Positions 9,801-19,805 of a stretch of 64,000 nucleotides of DNA are shown here, in pieces. Numbering within the stretch: position 1 is the first letter of the stretch; the number at the start of each line of letters is the position of its first letter. Source of the stretch: Oegoconia quadripuncta. Its lineage: Eukaryota > Arthropoda > Insecta > Lepidoptera > Autostichidae. The stretch covers positions 14,727,731 through 14,791,730 of the forward strand of contig OX438758.1 of the NCBI GenBank assembly GCA_949316235.1. The letters run 5' to 3'. The notes beneath the pieces were generated by a model, which saw only the letters and a list, made by a program, of their open reading frames with translations, did not search any database and was not told the origin of the DNA. The translations under genes were made by a program, and so were the position numbers.

Positions 9801-12162
9801 AAAAGTCCTCGGTTTGCAATGGTCTCCACTGACCGATCAATTAATGTTCACAGTCACATTAGATAACCGCCCTATCACGAAACGTAACATTTTGTCCGTG
9901 ATCGCTCGTCAATATGACTTACTCGGACTTATCGCGCCTGTAATTTTATACGCCAAATTAATTTTGCAAAAATTATGCATTTTAAAATTAGACTGGGATG
10001 AGGAGCCGCCGTCGGATATTTTATATTGTTGGCAAAATTACTTGCGTGAATTACCGGATTTGCAAGATTTACGTATAGCTCGTCATTTAGGCGTTTTGGA
10101 AGGGTCTAAATTCTCAATTGTAGCCTTCGCAGACGCAAGCGAGAAAGCGTACGGTTGTGTAATTTACCTACGGGTACAGACCGACGCGCACGCCACTCCG
10201 CAAACGTATTTAGTGTGCGCTAAATCTAAAGTCGCTCCGCTTAAGACTATATCCGTAGCCCGGCTCGAGTTATGCGCTTGCTTATTAATGTCTAAGTTGG
10301 TTCGCCGCGTTATTGACACCTACGAAAAGAGACACATAATTGAGAATGTGTTCTGTTTCACCGATTCAATGGTTGCCTTGCAATGGGTGAAATCTTCGCC
10401 GCATCGATTTAAAACTTTTGTAGCTACGCGCGTTACAAAAATAACATCCGCCATATCCGCTGAGCGTTTCTATCACGTATCGGGCTCACAGAACCCGAGC
10501 GATTGCTTGTCGCGAGGAGTGTCCCCCGCTCAATTATTGAACCATCCTCTTTGGTTCACCGGACCGTCTTGGCTATGTCAAGATTATAAACATTGGCCGA
10601 TTAAATCTGTGGAACCAGGTGTAAAAGATGACTTACCTGAGTCCAAAATAATATCGCTCCCTGTTGTTGATGGTATCGCAGATGATCCACATCCGCTGTT
10701 AGCTCTGTCCCACCGCATTTCTTCTTGGATGACGTTGCTACACGCAGTAGTATACGTATATCGTTTTTTAAATAAATTACCGAACGCTGACACTTTTAAT
10801 GTTCACGATATTAATTTTGCCGAAATTAAAATTTTAAAGGCTATACAGGAGTGTTACTTTTCTGACGATATTAAAAGATTGAAATCAGATAAACCCTGCT
10901 CTCGTGTCATTCATCGATTGGCACCATTCTTGGATGAGAATGGCTTATTACGTGTAGGAGGTCGTCTCCGTAATGCAAATTTGTCCTTCGACCAACAACA
11001 CCCTGTATTATTGCCTCGCAAAGATCGCATTGTAGAAATGATAATTACTTATTATCATCGTCAGAACTGTCACACTGGACCGCTCGCGTTAACATCAATT
11101 CTCCGTCAAAGATATTGGATACTTTCGTCTAGAAATATTATTCGACATGTTATACATAAATGTAATTATTGCTTCAAGGCAAAACCTAAACAAAGTTTTC
11201 CTTTTATGGGTGATTTACCCGCTTGCCGCGTGAATGATGCTAAGGCATTCACCCATACTGCCATTGATTACGGCGGACCTATAAGTATAATTCCTTACCG
11301 GAAACGTGGTGTTCGATCATTTAAATCCTACCTTTGCATTTTCGTGTGCATGGTTACGCGCGCAGTGCACGTGGAACTCACTACCGATTTGAGCACTAAT
11401 ACGTTTTTATCTGCGTTTAAACGATTTTTGTCCCGCCGAGGTGCCGTATCTATTTTATATTCGGACAACGCTAAAAACTTTATTGGTGCAAAGAATTGTC
11501 TTTCGGACATGTACGCTCTTTTAAGGTCTAACGAATTCAATAACTCGTTCGCTAGTGAACTTGCCGCGAATGGAATTGCATGGAAACTAAACCCACCGAG
11601 AAGTCCTCATTTTGGTGGGAATTATGAAATTTACGTGAAGGCATTTAAGACGCATCTTCATAGAGTGATAGGTACCCAATTGCTCACCTACGAAGAGCTG
11701 CTTACCGTGCTCACACAAATTGAGTGCGTTATTAACTCGCGTCCGCTGACGTTATTGAGTGAGGACCCGTCTGAACTTAGTGCACTGACGCCATCACATT
11801 TCTTAATGTCAACCCCTCTAAAACATTTACCCGCTTATGACGTGATGGATAATCCACCTAGTCTTTTAAAACGCTACGCTTTATTGGACCAAATGGTTCA
11901 ATCGTTCGCAAAACGCTGGAAGCAAGAATACCTACATTTGCTTCAAGTTAGAGGAAAATGGAACACATCATCAAATCCAATTACTATTGGCTCTGTGGTG
12001 GTTATTGTGACGGACAATATCCCACCGCTTCAATGGCCTTTAGGAGTCGTTGTCGCCACTTACCCCGGCGCCGACGGCGTTTGTAGAGTCGCGTCTGTAA
12101 AGACAACGACTGGAGTCTATAAAAGACCAGTCGTTCGTCTTTGCGCTCTCCCTTCTCAATAA
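6835..12162 (+). CDS. BEL/Pao gag-pol polyprotein
   Basis: A single 1,775-residue frame; ATG 6835 is chosen because the frame's earlier start at 6823 is TTG. In order: coiled N-terminal gag region; DUF1759 gag domain (about 130-300, LPELDLVSFSGDPIKWP); Cys/His zinc knuckles (about 346-420); aspartic protease with DPGSQNNF (about 514); RT with SDIKQMYLQI (about 848) and the YMDD catalytic box at 924; RNase H with FADASEKAYG (about 1098) and FTDSMVALQWV; integrase zinc finger (HTGPL to CNYC, about 1413); integrase core with AIDYGGP, LYSDNAKNF and GGNYEIYVK giving D, D, E; and the DUF5641-like C-terminus. All catalytic boxes look intact. No env-like frame follows. Codons and composition are less AT-biased than the flanking DNA. 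Confidence 0.97.
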   Translation: MATKADDKFLDAKGMDILEIKLKKLIGKRDVIYARMQIIYKCSLNVAKDDQSEELFLSNMISLESLRSEFNAIIDEINDTELTLNPNAEANYQSFSAFEDLYCRCKHVAGKLSSRALPPDGSNNLSNMPRKSIRLPELDLVSFSGDPIKWPIFYESFKRTIHENPDLTDHERVQYLIGKLSGRALSVCTGISPNGDNYRTIWHLLVDKYEDKRSLATAYLDQMFEFKSFNTATSKNLDLFLDKFCSAVSSLKSLKFDNLTEFMLLYISLKKIDSETARSFEMSIRGKPIPNYNDLIEFLRYQSKILERTTTAAAMQRRIEPAHTRPAAHPKSTHSFVTASTFNTLCPLCNRNNHFNLYKCPEFHSYSMDDRFNFVKTHNGCTNCLSLSHNNSACKSAFHCRFCDCKHHSLLCRKQKFSNIADSPTDKNRNRSIGPCTRASPPVSAAIAPSGPTPHLSGDQRPPAHMTSTISQQHVSLCNVQSTAPRSDTCLLGTVQADVIDANGRATCIRALVDPGSQNNFITSTCCSKLNLNFNKVTRAVVKGIGSAPNPIKGATSLSLTSRLNKNIPISLDAYVIDRITDHLPTVQIDVSTLTFLNNIALADNLFHSPSEIDVLIGAPLFSEILLSGRITGPIGTPTAFETIFGYMIIGNAPISRTDNMSYVSLCSTVEPTPQLDMLLHKFWQLEEVSVPSTMSMAARECEEIFTNTVARDCTGRYTVSLPFSHDPSDLGESYQTAKKRFMSLERKLNSSSQLRVEYDAIVREYVEKGYISILHNDDHFTGYYIPHHAVARLDKTTTRWRMVLDASAKSASGVSLNDILHTGKNLQNDLFLILLDFRFYKFAFTSDIKQMYLQILTHPNDRKYQKFVYRFDSSAPLDTYQFNRVCFGLRSSPFLAIRVLRQLCADERIRLPLATAVVEQSCYMDDICSSMPNLRDCIKLRDELRELLAAGGFQLVKWSSNSPDVLESLPESDRHTAKINFDEPNQPLKVLGLQWSPLTDQLMFTVTLDNRPITKRNILSVIARQYDLLGLIAPVILYAKLILQKLCILKLDWDEEPPSDILYCWQNYLRELPDLQDLRIARHLGVLEGSKFSIVAFADASEKAYGCVIYLRVQTDAHATPQTYLVCAKSKVAPLKTISVARLELCACLLMSKLVRRVIDTYEKRHIIENVFCFTDSMVALQWVKSSPHRFKTFVATRVTKITSAISAERFYHVSGSQNPSDCLSRGVSPAQLLNHPLWFTGPSWLCQDYKHWPIKSVEPGVKDDLPESKIISLPVVDGIADDPHPLLALSHRISSWMTLLHAVVYVYRFLNKLPNADTFNVHDINFAEIKILKAIQECYFSDDIKRLKSDKPCSRVIHRLAPFLDENGLLRVGGRLRNANLSFDQQHPVLLPRKDRIVEMIITYYHRQNCHTGPLALTSILRQRYWILSSRNIIRHVIHKCNYCFKAKPKQSFPFMGDLPACRVNDAKAFTHTAIDYGGPISIIPYRKRGVRSFKSYLCIFVCMVTRAVHVELTTDLSTNTFLSAFKRFLSRRGAVSILYSDNAKNFIGAKNCLSDMYALLRSNEFNNSFASELAANGIAWKLNPPRSPHFGGNYEIYVKAFKTHLHRVIGTQLLTYEELLTVLTQIECVINSRPLTLLSEDPSELSALTPSHFLMSTPLKHLPAYDVMDNPPSLLKRYALLDQMVQSFAKRWKQEYLHLLQVRGKWNTSSNPITIGSVVVIVTDNIPPLQWPLGVVVATYPGADGVCRVASVKTTTGVYKRPVVRLCALPSQ

Positions 12163-12235
12163 TATACCATCCGGCTCCCGGTCTCTCTCTTTATATTCTT
12201 TTTTTTTCTTTATTACTTGTTAAAACCGATGGTTT

Positions 12236-12250
12236 TAAGGCCGGGGGCAA
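12236..12250 (+). promoter_or_regulatory. BEL polypurine tract region
   Basis: AAGGCCGGGGGCAA directly precedes the 3' LTR, the expected place for plus-strand priming. It is not purely purine. Confidence 0.55.
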
Positions 12251-12760
12251 TGTTCGCGCCACTACAAAGGGGCGCTTCTTATTTTCTTTATAGTCTTAAT
12301 GTAGGTAACCGCTATATTCCAAATTCATGTCTACCGCTTTATCGGCTGCATCAATGTCACTGACCGTCCTTACGGTCAGTCCTATGATCGACCTCGTCAT
12401 CGCCGGTCGTCGATTGTTCGGCTATAATTGCTTGAGGATCCTCTGGATCTTCACCTCGGAGTGTACGCATTGCGCTCCATCCGCGGTAACAAGAAGCTCT
12501 GGCTATCTTGTAGCCAGTATCGAAGGACGCTATTATAAGGTGTAGCATCAGTGACGGACGACCAGAGCGCCGAGAAGAAGCGCTGCCAGGCCCTGAAGAG
12601 TACCAGCTCAAGACCGTGGCTAAGAGGTGATCGTAGCTTCCCTTGGTGCAGCCCCCTTTTGGATCAAAGGTCAGACGTTACGCTCACTTTCGTAAACCTA
12701 TGGATACCTACCCGCTCGTGGGTTAGCGATCAGCTATATAACTTAGCTGCCGCGTCCACA
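12251..12760 (+). repeat. BEL 3' LTR
   Basis: 510 bp, TGTTCG...TCCACA, one base different from the 5' LTR (C at 12490). It is followed directly by the CTGAC duplication and the remaining piece of the mariner-type inverted repeat. Confidence 0.97.
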
Positions 12761-12782
12761 CTGACTTTTTAGACAGACTCTA

Positions 12783-12935
12783 TTCTGGCCACATTTGTCA
12801 CAGGATATAGAAAACCTTGTATCAACTTGTACTTCATGTCAAAAGTATAGGGTGTCCAACAGTAAAGAACCACTGATGTCTCATGAAGTACCATGCATAC
12901 CTTTCTACAAAGTAGGCATGGATATATTCATATTC
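12783..12935 (+). pseudogene. gypsy 1 pol, integrase zinc-finger continuation
   Basis: The frame continues exactly from 3861: FWPHLSQDIENLVSTCTSCQ supplies the two cysteines of the HHCC finger, and FYKVGMDIF opens the integrase core with its first catalytic D. It ends at the LINE insertion near 12936. Confidence 0.85.
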
Positions 12936-14204
12936 ATTTAATTCTTTGTGATACACAGGTACAATAATGATGGTAAGAATATAAAGATAGCTGGATCACT
13001 GTGATCTACCAAATGGCATACAAAAAAAAAAAAAAAAAAAAACATAAATAAACAATTACAAGTCATAACATACATGGATTGTTAGTTTTGTTAGGTTAGG
13101 TATCACACAATTACAACAAGTATCTACAATTTGCCTGGAAATGCACCACACTCAACTTTTTACCTATGATGGATCATCAAAACGAAATAAATTAATTAAT
13201 AATTTGCTTGGCATAATACAATTAATTTACAATAAAACGTTGAAGTAATAATTTTCCCAATGTCATTTTATAACAAATCCATAAAATATTTCAAATAAAT
13301 AACATAGATTACAGGCGAATGTCAATATGTAATATATTATAATGTCACATTAATTTATTCTTTCTAAATTATTCTTTATAAAATAATGTAGGTAAGTACA
13401 GTACCATTTTAATATTACAAATAAAAATCAGATATGCCCTGCCCACCTTTTATTTACTTGTCTCTGTCTTGTCTACCAAAAATTCATTAATAGAGTAATA
13501 TGCCTTTTGCACTAAAAATTTAAATAATGCCTTTTTGAATAATTTAGTATAGTTGTAGTCACGTATACATTTTGGTAGTTTATTGTACACTTTGGGAGCC
13601 ATTGCAAAAATGCTTTTGTGTAGAAATGTTGTCCTCGTGGACAACAGGCATAACTGATCATTACGCCGTCTACTCGTGACGCGAGTGAAGAGATGCATAT
13701 TAGTTCGAACAAATAGTGCAGTTTCATATATGTATAACGATGGCACTGTTAATATCTTCAATTGTAAGTAGTGCGGTTTACAACTATCTGTACGTTGCAA
13801 ATTGGATATTGCACGTATACATCTCTTTTGTGCCCTAAGAACCACATCACTATCAGTGGCATTTCCCCAGAACATAATACCATATCTCAATATGGATGCA
13901 ACATAGCCATGGTAGGCAGTTATGACTGCCTTTTTATTTACTATTTTGTTCAGTCTATATAGTGCATATGAAAATTGGCTGAGTTTATCACAAATTGAAT
14001 TTATGTGGGAGGTCCATTTCATGTTGCTGACAATTAGAAGACCTTAAAATTTCATAACATTCACCTGACCAACCCTTTGTCCTAAATAGTTGATGTTTAT
14101 ATTAAATAAATTATCCTGTTTAATTTTGAAATTCATAATTTTCGTTTTGTCAATGTTAATTTTCAAATTATTTGATTGCAGCCAGTCAATGAGCAATGTA
14201 ATAT
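12936..14204 (-). mobile_element. 5'-truncated non-LTR retrotransposon (LINE) inside gypsy 1
   Basis: A minus-strand RT C-terminus (13450-14200) with a 3' UTR down to about 12936 sits between gypsy integrase pieces MDIF and GGKDYLVV. The exact ends and TSD are not resolved; ATATTC/ATATTT-like sequences occur on both sides. An A(21) run at 13022-13042 on the plus strand lies in the putative 3' UTR and is unexplained. It is related to the LINE at 42292-44912 (shared AYHGYVAS motif). Confidence 0.8.
13450..14200 (-). pseudogene. LINE RT C-terminal domain
   Basis: Reading from 14200: WLQSNNLKINIDKTKIMNF (post-catalytic RT region), a stop in place of the leucine of the usual KFLGL motif (TAA near 14044), then MKWTSHINSICDKL, AYHGYVASILRYGIMFWGN and QKRCIRAI, the usual C-terminal region of jockey/CR1-like RTs. 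It ends TETSK before the stop at 13450. The catalytic YADD part and endonuclease are missing. The clade is not settled. Confidence 0.8.
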
Positions 14205-15039
14205 TTGTTATTATGGAGGTAAAGATTATTTAGTGGTAATTGATTATTACAGTAAGTGGATAGAAGTCAAAAAATTTGTGGATAAAACAGCTGACTCGGT
14301 GATTAAGAAGTTAAAAATAATTTTCAGTGGGTTAGGTATTCCGAAATATATTGTTAGTGACAATATGGCGTTTGCAAGTTACAGATTCAATCAGTTTGCA
14401 CAAAGCCTAGATATTCAGTTAATTAAGTGAAGTCCTAGATATCCACAGTCCAATGGACTTAGTGAAAAAGCAGTAGGCATAGTAAAGAATATGTTCAAAA
14501 AATTACAGAACTAGTCCTTTAACAGGTTTAGAATATAGTCCATCTCAATTACTTATGGCTAGATTACTCCGTACTGACTTACCTTGTTCTAAAGAAATAC
14601 TGAAACAAAAATTACCTGAAAATGTTAGAGAAAAAATGGAAAGGAATAGGGAAAAGATTAAAACTAATTATGACAAAACATCCAGGATCAGACAGTCGTT
14701 TACACCAGGACAAGACATTTTTGTACAGGATAGACCAGACAAAACTTGACGTCCTGGCCAAATAGTTGATTTTAAGGGTCCTAGATCTTTCATAGTAAAA
14801 AGGAAGATGGGTCAATGGTTAGGAGAAATCAAAAACATTTAAACCACAGTAAGAATAAGTTTATTATAAAATCAAATTGTGATTATTATTTGGGAACACC
14901 CCAGCGCTCTGAAAATATTGTTGATACCAGAGAAGATGGCAATAAGAGTAGGGTGTCCATGACCAATGAAAGTAGGGTGACCACAAGGTCGGGGAGAATT
15001 ATTAATAAGCCAGGTTATTTAAAAAAATATTATATATAG
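14205..15039 (+). pseudogene. gypsy 1 pol, integrase core and C-terminus
   Basis: GGKDYLVVIDYYSKWIEV, then IVSDNMAFAS (second catalytic D) and, after a TGA at 14428, SPRYPQSNGLSEKAV with the catalytic E. A frameshift near 14510 leads to LTGLEYSPSQLLMARLLRTD, and later frames hold QDIFVQ and RSGRIINKPGYL near the C-terminus. At least three breaks make it non-functional. Confidence 0.85.
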
Positions 15040-15084
15040 TTTTAGTTTTTAGTAGCGACTAACGATTCTTCATTGTTGATCGTT

Positions 15085-15219
15085 AAAAGGGGGATGTAGT
15101 GTATGTGCACACCTTTAAGAACGGTCTGTGACCGCTTCAACAAAGATAGGATCTGTGGCATTAAAAATAAAGATGGTTGATTCGAACACATGGCTTTCAT
15201 TTCTATTAAATATCTTACA
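15085..15219 (+). repeat. gypsy 1 polypurine tract and 3' LTR
   Basis: AAAAGGGGGA (15085-15094) is a good polypurine tract; TGTAGTGTATG follows at 15095. An AATAAA signal lies near 15167, and a plausible LTR end ...CTTACA is at 15219, giving a short LTR of about 125 bp. The right boundary is tentative because the 5' LTR is not in the window. Confidence 0.6.
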
Positions 15220-15652
15220 ATTTTAAAATGAAATTGGAAATCGCAGTGACAAATTGTCATCAATATATGTATATCAAATGTCATAAAAATATAGAAACTT
15301 CATCAAATGACAAAAATACTTAGAGCGTTAAAAAGAAATCAAACAATAATATGTATGACCTACCCTACTTGAGTTGTCAAACTTATCAACGACCAAGTAA
15401 GGTAACTTGTAAACATATGAAATTACTGTTCATTGAACTACTGAGAATAGAGGAAATACCCTTATGATAATTTGCAGGACATCACTAATATTCGGTAGTA
15501 TCGAACGGAATAGTGATTCCAAACGACACCTCTTGGGGTGTCGTTCTGGTGGTGTCGAGTGGAATGACCGTATTTCCTTTCTACAAGCGACTCACGTGTA
15601 GTTATTTTTCGTTTTAATATTAATTTTATGGACAATAGTTTTTAGTGTTAAA
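15220..15652. other. unassigned sequence before BEL gag fragment
   Basis: No long frame. It contains a perfect 9-bp hairpin, AACGACACC...GGTGTCGTT, at about 15517-15540. It may be the 5' untranslated region of the degraded BEL copy that follows; no LTR or primer site was recognised. Confidence 0.35.
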
Positions 15653-16330
15653 AATGGAAAAGAAGGACGAATTGAGCAGTCTGCGTAGCTTACGTGGCTA
15701 TAACAAAAGTGCCATTACGCGCATCCATGATTTCGTTATGGACAAATAAATGTTACAAGTGCATAACCTGGACCTATTGTTAGCAAAGAAGGAGCGTTTG
15801 ATAGCCTGTTCCAGCGATTATGAAACGTAAAATAAGAATATTTTGCAATTTGAGGCAGGCGACAACAGTGAAGTTGAAATTTATGAGGAGAAATACTTTT
15901 TAGCTGTCGCCATTTTGAACGAAGAATTTAAAAACAGGGCGTCGAACGTTCACGAAAATGCCACGCAGCCAGCTTCAAAATTGGTTAAGTTACCCCCTAT
16001 ACAAATGTGCACATTCACAGGTGAATATACAGATTATATAGCATTTAAATCTTTGTTCAATTATCTAATACATAATGACAAACATCTTGACAATTTACAA
16101 AAACTGTATTACCTAAGGTCGTATTTACGTAATGAACCATTAGATCTTATTAAGAACTTACCTTTAGTAGCTAATAATTACGAGAAGGCTCTACAGTTGC
16201 TTGAGGATAGGTTTAATGACAAGTACAGGATTGTAAATGAACATGTGAGCCACTTACTTGATTTGTCACCTCTTGTAAAGTCAACCCCAGCAAACATTCG
16301 CATTTTTGTTTCAAATATAAAAGGGACCTG
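15653..16330 (+). pseudogene. BEL/Pao gag N-terminal fragment
   Basis: It starts MEKKDELSSLRSLRGYNKSA. In-frame stops occur at about 15746 (DK-stop) and 15826. The DUF1759 domain then reads KLPPIQMCTFTGEYTDYIAF, LQKLYYLRSYL and EKALQLLEDRFNDKYRI. The similarity stops abruptly near 16326. It is a broken copy, unrelated by insertion to the young BEL at 5977-12760. Confidence 0.8.
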
Positions 16331-17147
16331 GGACCCTATAATCTTATGTATAAATTAGATGGGTCGATCAACTATTCTTTGTACCTAAACATGTCCTCAC
16401 GACAGAAAAATAGAAATCTTTAAAGTTTGCAACGCATTTTAATATTTGATTACTGCATGGTGAAGCTAGAATAGATATGTATATATCCAATATATAAAAA
16501 TATGACCGAAACCATAAAAAATACTTTTTTTATTGGTAACTAAGGGGACCTCATCACTCTCTTCGTATAAAATCTCAGTGTCCCCGCAGGCTGTTCTGTA
16601 AATCTTTATCACTTTGTTTCAGAATTTTTGTATATAAGCATGCCATTAACGGCTAATATTAATATTCTACAATATTTTCCCGTTTAATATTCAATAAATT
16701 CTAATGTAATTATAAGAAATAAAATATTTTTATTGATTTTCCAAATCTTGTCCCCATCTTGATACTAAAATCAATGTCCCTTTAGTAACTGTTCTTGTAT
16801 AACGTAAATCAACTCATAGATGACTCTAGTTGTGGTTAATCGAAGCATTAACTTTCTGACACTCGTGTCACACGATTCCGCCATTTTGATTGTTTAGCCA
16901 ATCACCGCTACTTGCCCCCGTGGCTTGTGATACGTAAGGTGTGTTTATTCAGTGTCTAACCTCTAACCTCTTTTCAGGCCATGATGATCTTTAGTATGTT
17001 AGTAACAGTAAGGTCGGTGGCAAGAAATAAGTACCCAACTGTCTTTTACAAGATCATTTTTACGTCGACTTCAAAATGCATAACATTTCGGATTTCTTCT
17101 GAGAAACTCGCAACAAATGGTATAGGTTATGATATGATATGAGATTT
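16331..17147. other. unassigned AT-rich sequence
   Basis: No recognisable coding or terminal repeat. I see only AT-rich sequence with scattered poly-T runs. Confidence 0.4.
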
Positions 17148-17371
17148 GCATCTCTGTTAGTCGGCATTAACATGAACAAGATAGCACCAGACTTCGAAAA
17201 AGCCAGCGGCGCTAGCATTGTCCGTAGTCTGCAATGCTACGAGATGGAAGATTTGATTAGCATCTCTCTTACTCGACATTAACATGTATAAGATAGCACC
17301 AGACTTCGAAAAAGCCAGCGACGCTAGCATTGTCCGGAGTCTGCAATGATACGAGATGGAAGAACTCCCAA
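17148..17371. repeat. two tandem copies of a 112-bp unit
   Basis: Copies begin GCATCTCT at 17148 and 17260 and share AAGATAGCACCAGACTTCGA with few differences. They abut the degraded end of a minus-strand BEL gag gene. Confidence 0.85.
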
Positions 17372-18049
17372 AGTCTAGGGCACGATGATGTGCACTGATT
17401 TGGTCATATAAAGACGCTAGTTCCATCTTAGGTTTTTGTATTATAGACAATAACTCCCTGACATAACATTGTATGAGTAGGTCTTCTCGAGCACGTAATT
17501 CTCGGCAATTCTCAAGCTTTCGACGAGAGTTCTTACAGGCGTTTGAGGCTCTATTGCTTGCAATAATAACTGAAATTTGTCCTCGGAACTAATTAATTCG
17601 TCTTCGTCAATTTTTCTGAACTGACCCCAAAATGGAATCCAATTTTTAAGATTGCCGCCAAATTTAGTGATTTCTATTTTCGGTAATCGCACTTTATTAA
17701 TTTGTTTATTATCTTCGTGACCAGTCTTGTTTTTTATGTCAATTTTTAATTCGTATTGAGTTTGCAACAGTAGCCATCTTGATTTGTATTTGTCTTGGCC
17801 CTCTAACTCATTATCTAGATCGCGCTCTAAGAAATCGGGGTTTTTGAGGATTAATTTCTTTATATCGCCATCCAACACGTTGAGGGCATCGTTAGACATT
17901 TCTAATGTGTATATTTTTAAGCTGTGTACAATAAAGAATTTTTTCTTTCTTTCTTCTAATTCCTCTGGTTGGTTTTTGTTCATGGCGGCCTCCAACCCAT
18001 TTGTAAATATACGTCTTTGTACCGACCTTTCTTTAATTTTGGCGTCCAT
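17372..18049 (-). pseudogene. BEL/Pao gag fragment 2
   Basis: From MDAKIKERSVQRRIFTNGLE at 18049, the frame runs through a coiled region to the DUF1759-type motif VRLPKIEITKFGGNLKNWIP and FRKIDEDELISSEDKFQLL. It then appears internally deleted or shuffled: after RIAENYVLEKTYS it breaks at a stop (17441), and a downstream gag motif KMELASLYDQISAH appears in the neighbouring frame. It lies just downstream of its own LTR and primer site. Confidence 0.8.
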
Positions 18050-18245
18050 CCTGCCGTACTGTCACGGTCACCAGATATTGTATAATGGATTTGTGGACCA
18101 GCTAGGCGATTGGATAGCCTTTCGATGCAGTAATATAAAAGAACGTAGTTATTCTTGATAATCTTTATTGGGGACAGAACAATAATGTTATAGACTAAAA
18201 AAATAGAGTCTCAGTGTTACTACAGTCGGACACTTATATAGATAT
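18050..18245 (-). repeat. BEL 5' LTR remnant with primer-binding site
   Basis: On the minus strand a TATA-like CTATATAAG (about 18240-18232) is followed by an AATAAAG signal (about 18165). The primer-binding site TGGTGACCGTGAC (18073-18061) follows, then the gag ATG at 18049. This is the expected order for a BEL 5' LTR and leader. The LTR's upstream part is cut off by the gypsy fragment at 18246. Confidence 0.65.
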
Positions 18246-19199
18246 ACACGTCTTATCTATGGTATAGCATCAGCACCTGCCATATTTTAGAAAACAATGG
18301 ATAAAATCTTATCGGGCATACCAAATACTTGTTGTTACATCGACGATATTTTAATAAAAGGAAAAGATATTAATGAATGCTATTCTATTGTAAAGAAAGT
18401 ACTAGAAAGATTAAATAATCACAATGTCAGAATTAAAGAAGAAAAGTGTATATGGTTTGCTTCATCTGTTGAGTACCTAGGTCATGTCATTAGTGCCGAA
18501 GGAAGTAAACCAAGTCCGTCATTAGTCGAAGCAATAGTCAATGCTAAAGTGCCAGTAAATGTCAAAGAATTAAGGTCATATCTCCGATTATTGAACTTTT
18601 ATTGCAATTATATCATAACTTAAGTACATTCATTAAGCCCTTACGGCAATTAACAGAGAAAGGTTGTTAATGGTCATGGACATCTGTCCACCAAAATGTA
18701 TTTGAAGTGTCAAAAAAGAAATTAGTAAACAGTGGAATATTAACTCATTATGATCAGTCTCTTCCTATTGTGTTGTACAGTGATGCCAGTCCGGTAGGAT
18801 TGGGTGCTGTACTATGTCACGTTGTCAATGATGGGGATGGCAAACCCATAGAAAAACCTATTGCATTTGCCTCATGTTCATTAACCAAAGTCCAGGAGGG
18901 TTATTCATAATTAGATAGAGAAGCTTTAGGCATTGTTTATGCGGTTACTAAATTTCATAAATACTTGTGGGGAAGACATTTTAAACTTATAACAGATAAT
19001 GCTCCTATAAAGCATATCTTCTACCCGAATAAAAATATACCTACATTAGCTGCTCATAGACTACAACATTGGGCTTTAATTCTCGAGAGTTCTAATTATG
19101 CTATTGAGCACAGAAAAAGTGAATTTTTGTGTCACGCGGATGCATTGTCCAGACTACCAATAAACAAAGTTGTGGTAGATAACAATTATAATGAACAGT
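18246..19199 (+). pseudogene. Ty3/gypsy retrotransposon 2, RT-RNase H fragment
   Basis: YGIASAPAIF, a stop (TAG at 18288, probably from CAG), then CCYIDDILIKG with the YIDD catalytic box, EYLGHVISAEG, a frame break near 18620, RNase H with VLYSDASPVGLGAVL, a stop at 18908 (GYS-stop-LDREALG), LITDNAPIKHIF and the terminal HADALSRLPINK. It is a clean 5' and 3' truncated fragment with at least three lesions. Sequence identity to gypsy 1 is low, so it is a different family. Confidence 0.88.
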
Positions 19200-19805
19200 C
19201 TTGCGCAGGTAGCCACTGCGGACGCGCGTCACTACCTACTAGCTCACGCCGCCGCCGGTCAGGTTGTTATCGTACCTATTGTTTTGTTCGTGCACGCGTG
19301 ATAAAATAAAACACCGTCCTGGTTATTAGTACAACGTGAAAGGGTAACTCCTGTTAACCAGGAACCCCTTATAACAAAATGAATCCCAACCCAACGTCAC
19401 AAAAAACCCCAGCGTCTCAACAAACCCCAAAGTTGCAACAGAAACCTAATAGTTCCATAAAAACAACAAGTTATGCTAATGTAACCTCGACAACATGTTT
19501 CCCCAAGAAAGGTCAAGCTATAATATTGGATTCTATTGATGGAGTAACACTAAGGGAGTACCTACTTGCGTTATCCTCTGTTATACCTACGACATCTATC
19601 CATTTTATCTCCCGCATATCAAATTCTCGTATATGCATCTATACAGACTCAAAAAAAACAGCCGACGAGCTCATAGACGAGAAAAAGGAAATTACTGTCC
19701 AAGGTAAAACTCTGGAAATTAAACCATTAATCACTAGAAATAAAAGAATTGTTTTGTCTGATGTTTGTCCCGTTATTCCACTTTATTTAAATTTTTTCAC
19801 ACATA
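19200..19805 (+). pseudogene. LINE 5' UTR and ORF1 fragment
   Basis: A GC-richer leader (19200-19378) precedes ATG 19379. The protein is Gln/Pro/Thr-rich at the N-terminus (MNPNPTSQKTPASQQTPK), then SYANVTS and a fold-like stretch FISRISNSRICIYTDSKKTA that resembles the N-terminal domain of jockey/CR1-like ORF1 proteins. After about residue 140 the frame leaves any recognisable similarity. The family assignment is an inference from overall pattern. Confidence 0.55.

Larger units (their letters stand above)
5977..12760 (+). mobile_element. BEL/Pao LTR retrotransposon, complete and apparently young
   Basis: Two 510-bp LTRs bound a single polyprotein gene. The flanking 5-bp duplication CTGAC (5972-5976, 12761-12765) matches the usual BEL target-site length. 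The two LTRs differ at a single position (T at 6216, C at 12490), and the 1,775-codon frame has no stop, so insertion was recent and the element may be autonomous. It landed in the right inverted repeat of the mariner-type transposon. Confidence 0.97.
3864..12780 (-). mobile_element. IS630/Tc1/mariner-superfamily element, TSD TA, interrupted by BEL
   Basis: The left end reads GAGTCTGTCTAAAAAGTC from 3864, and the same sequence read from 12780 on the minus strand gives GAGTCTGTCTAAAAAGTC. The inverted repeats continue for about 10 more bases with one change. The right repeat is split at 5976/12761 by the BEL element. TA duplications flank the ends (3862-3863 and 12781-12782), as for this superfamily. 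Without BEL the element is about 2.13 kb, carrying one spliced transposase gene on the minus strand. Confidence 0.9.
764..15219 (+). mobile_element. Ty3/gypsy retrotransposon 1, 5'-truncated, split by three nested insertions
   Basis: Four pieces of one pol gene lie in order on the plus strand: end of RT and start of RNase H (764-1150), rest of RNase H to integrase zinc finger (3161-3863), more zinc finger (12783-12935), and integrase core to 3' LTR (14205-15219). The pieces join without loss at the first two sites once the insertion and one target-site duplication are removed: GTGC around the solo LTR, and TA around the mariner-type element. The junction around the LINE is less exact. Several stops and frameshifts show the copy is dead. 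The 5' LTR, gag and early pol are absent. Confidence 0.85.
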
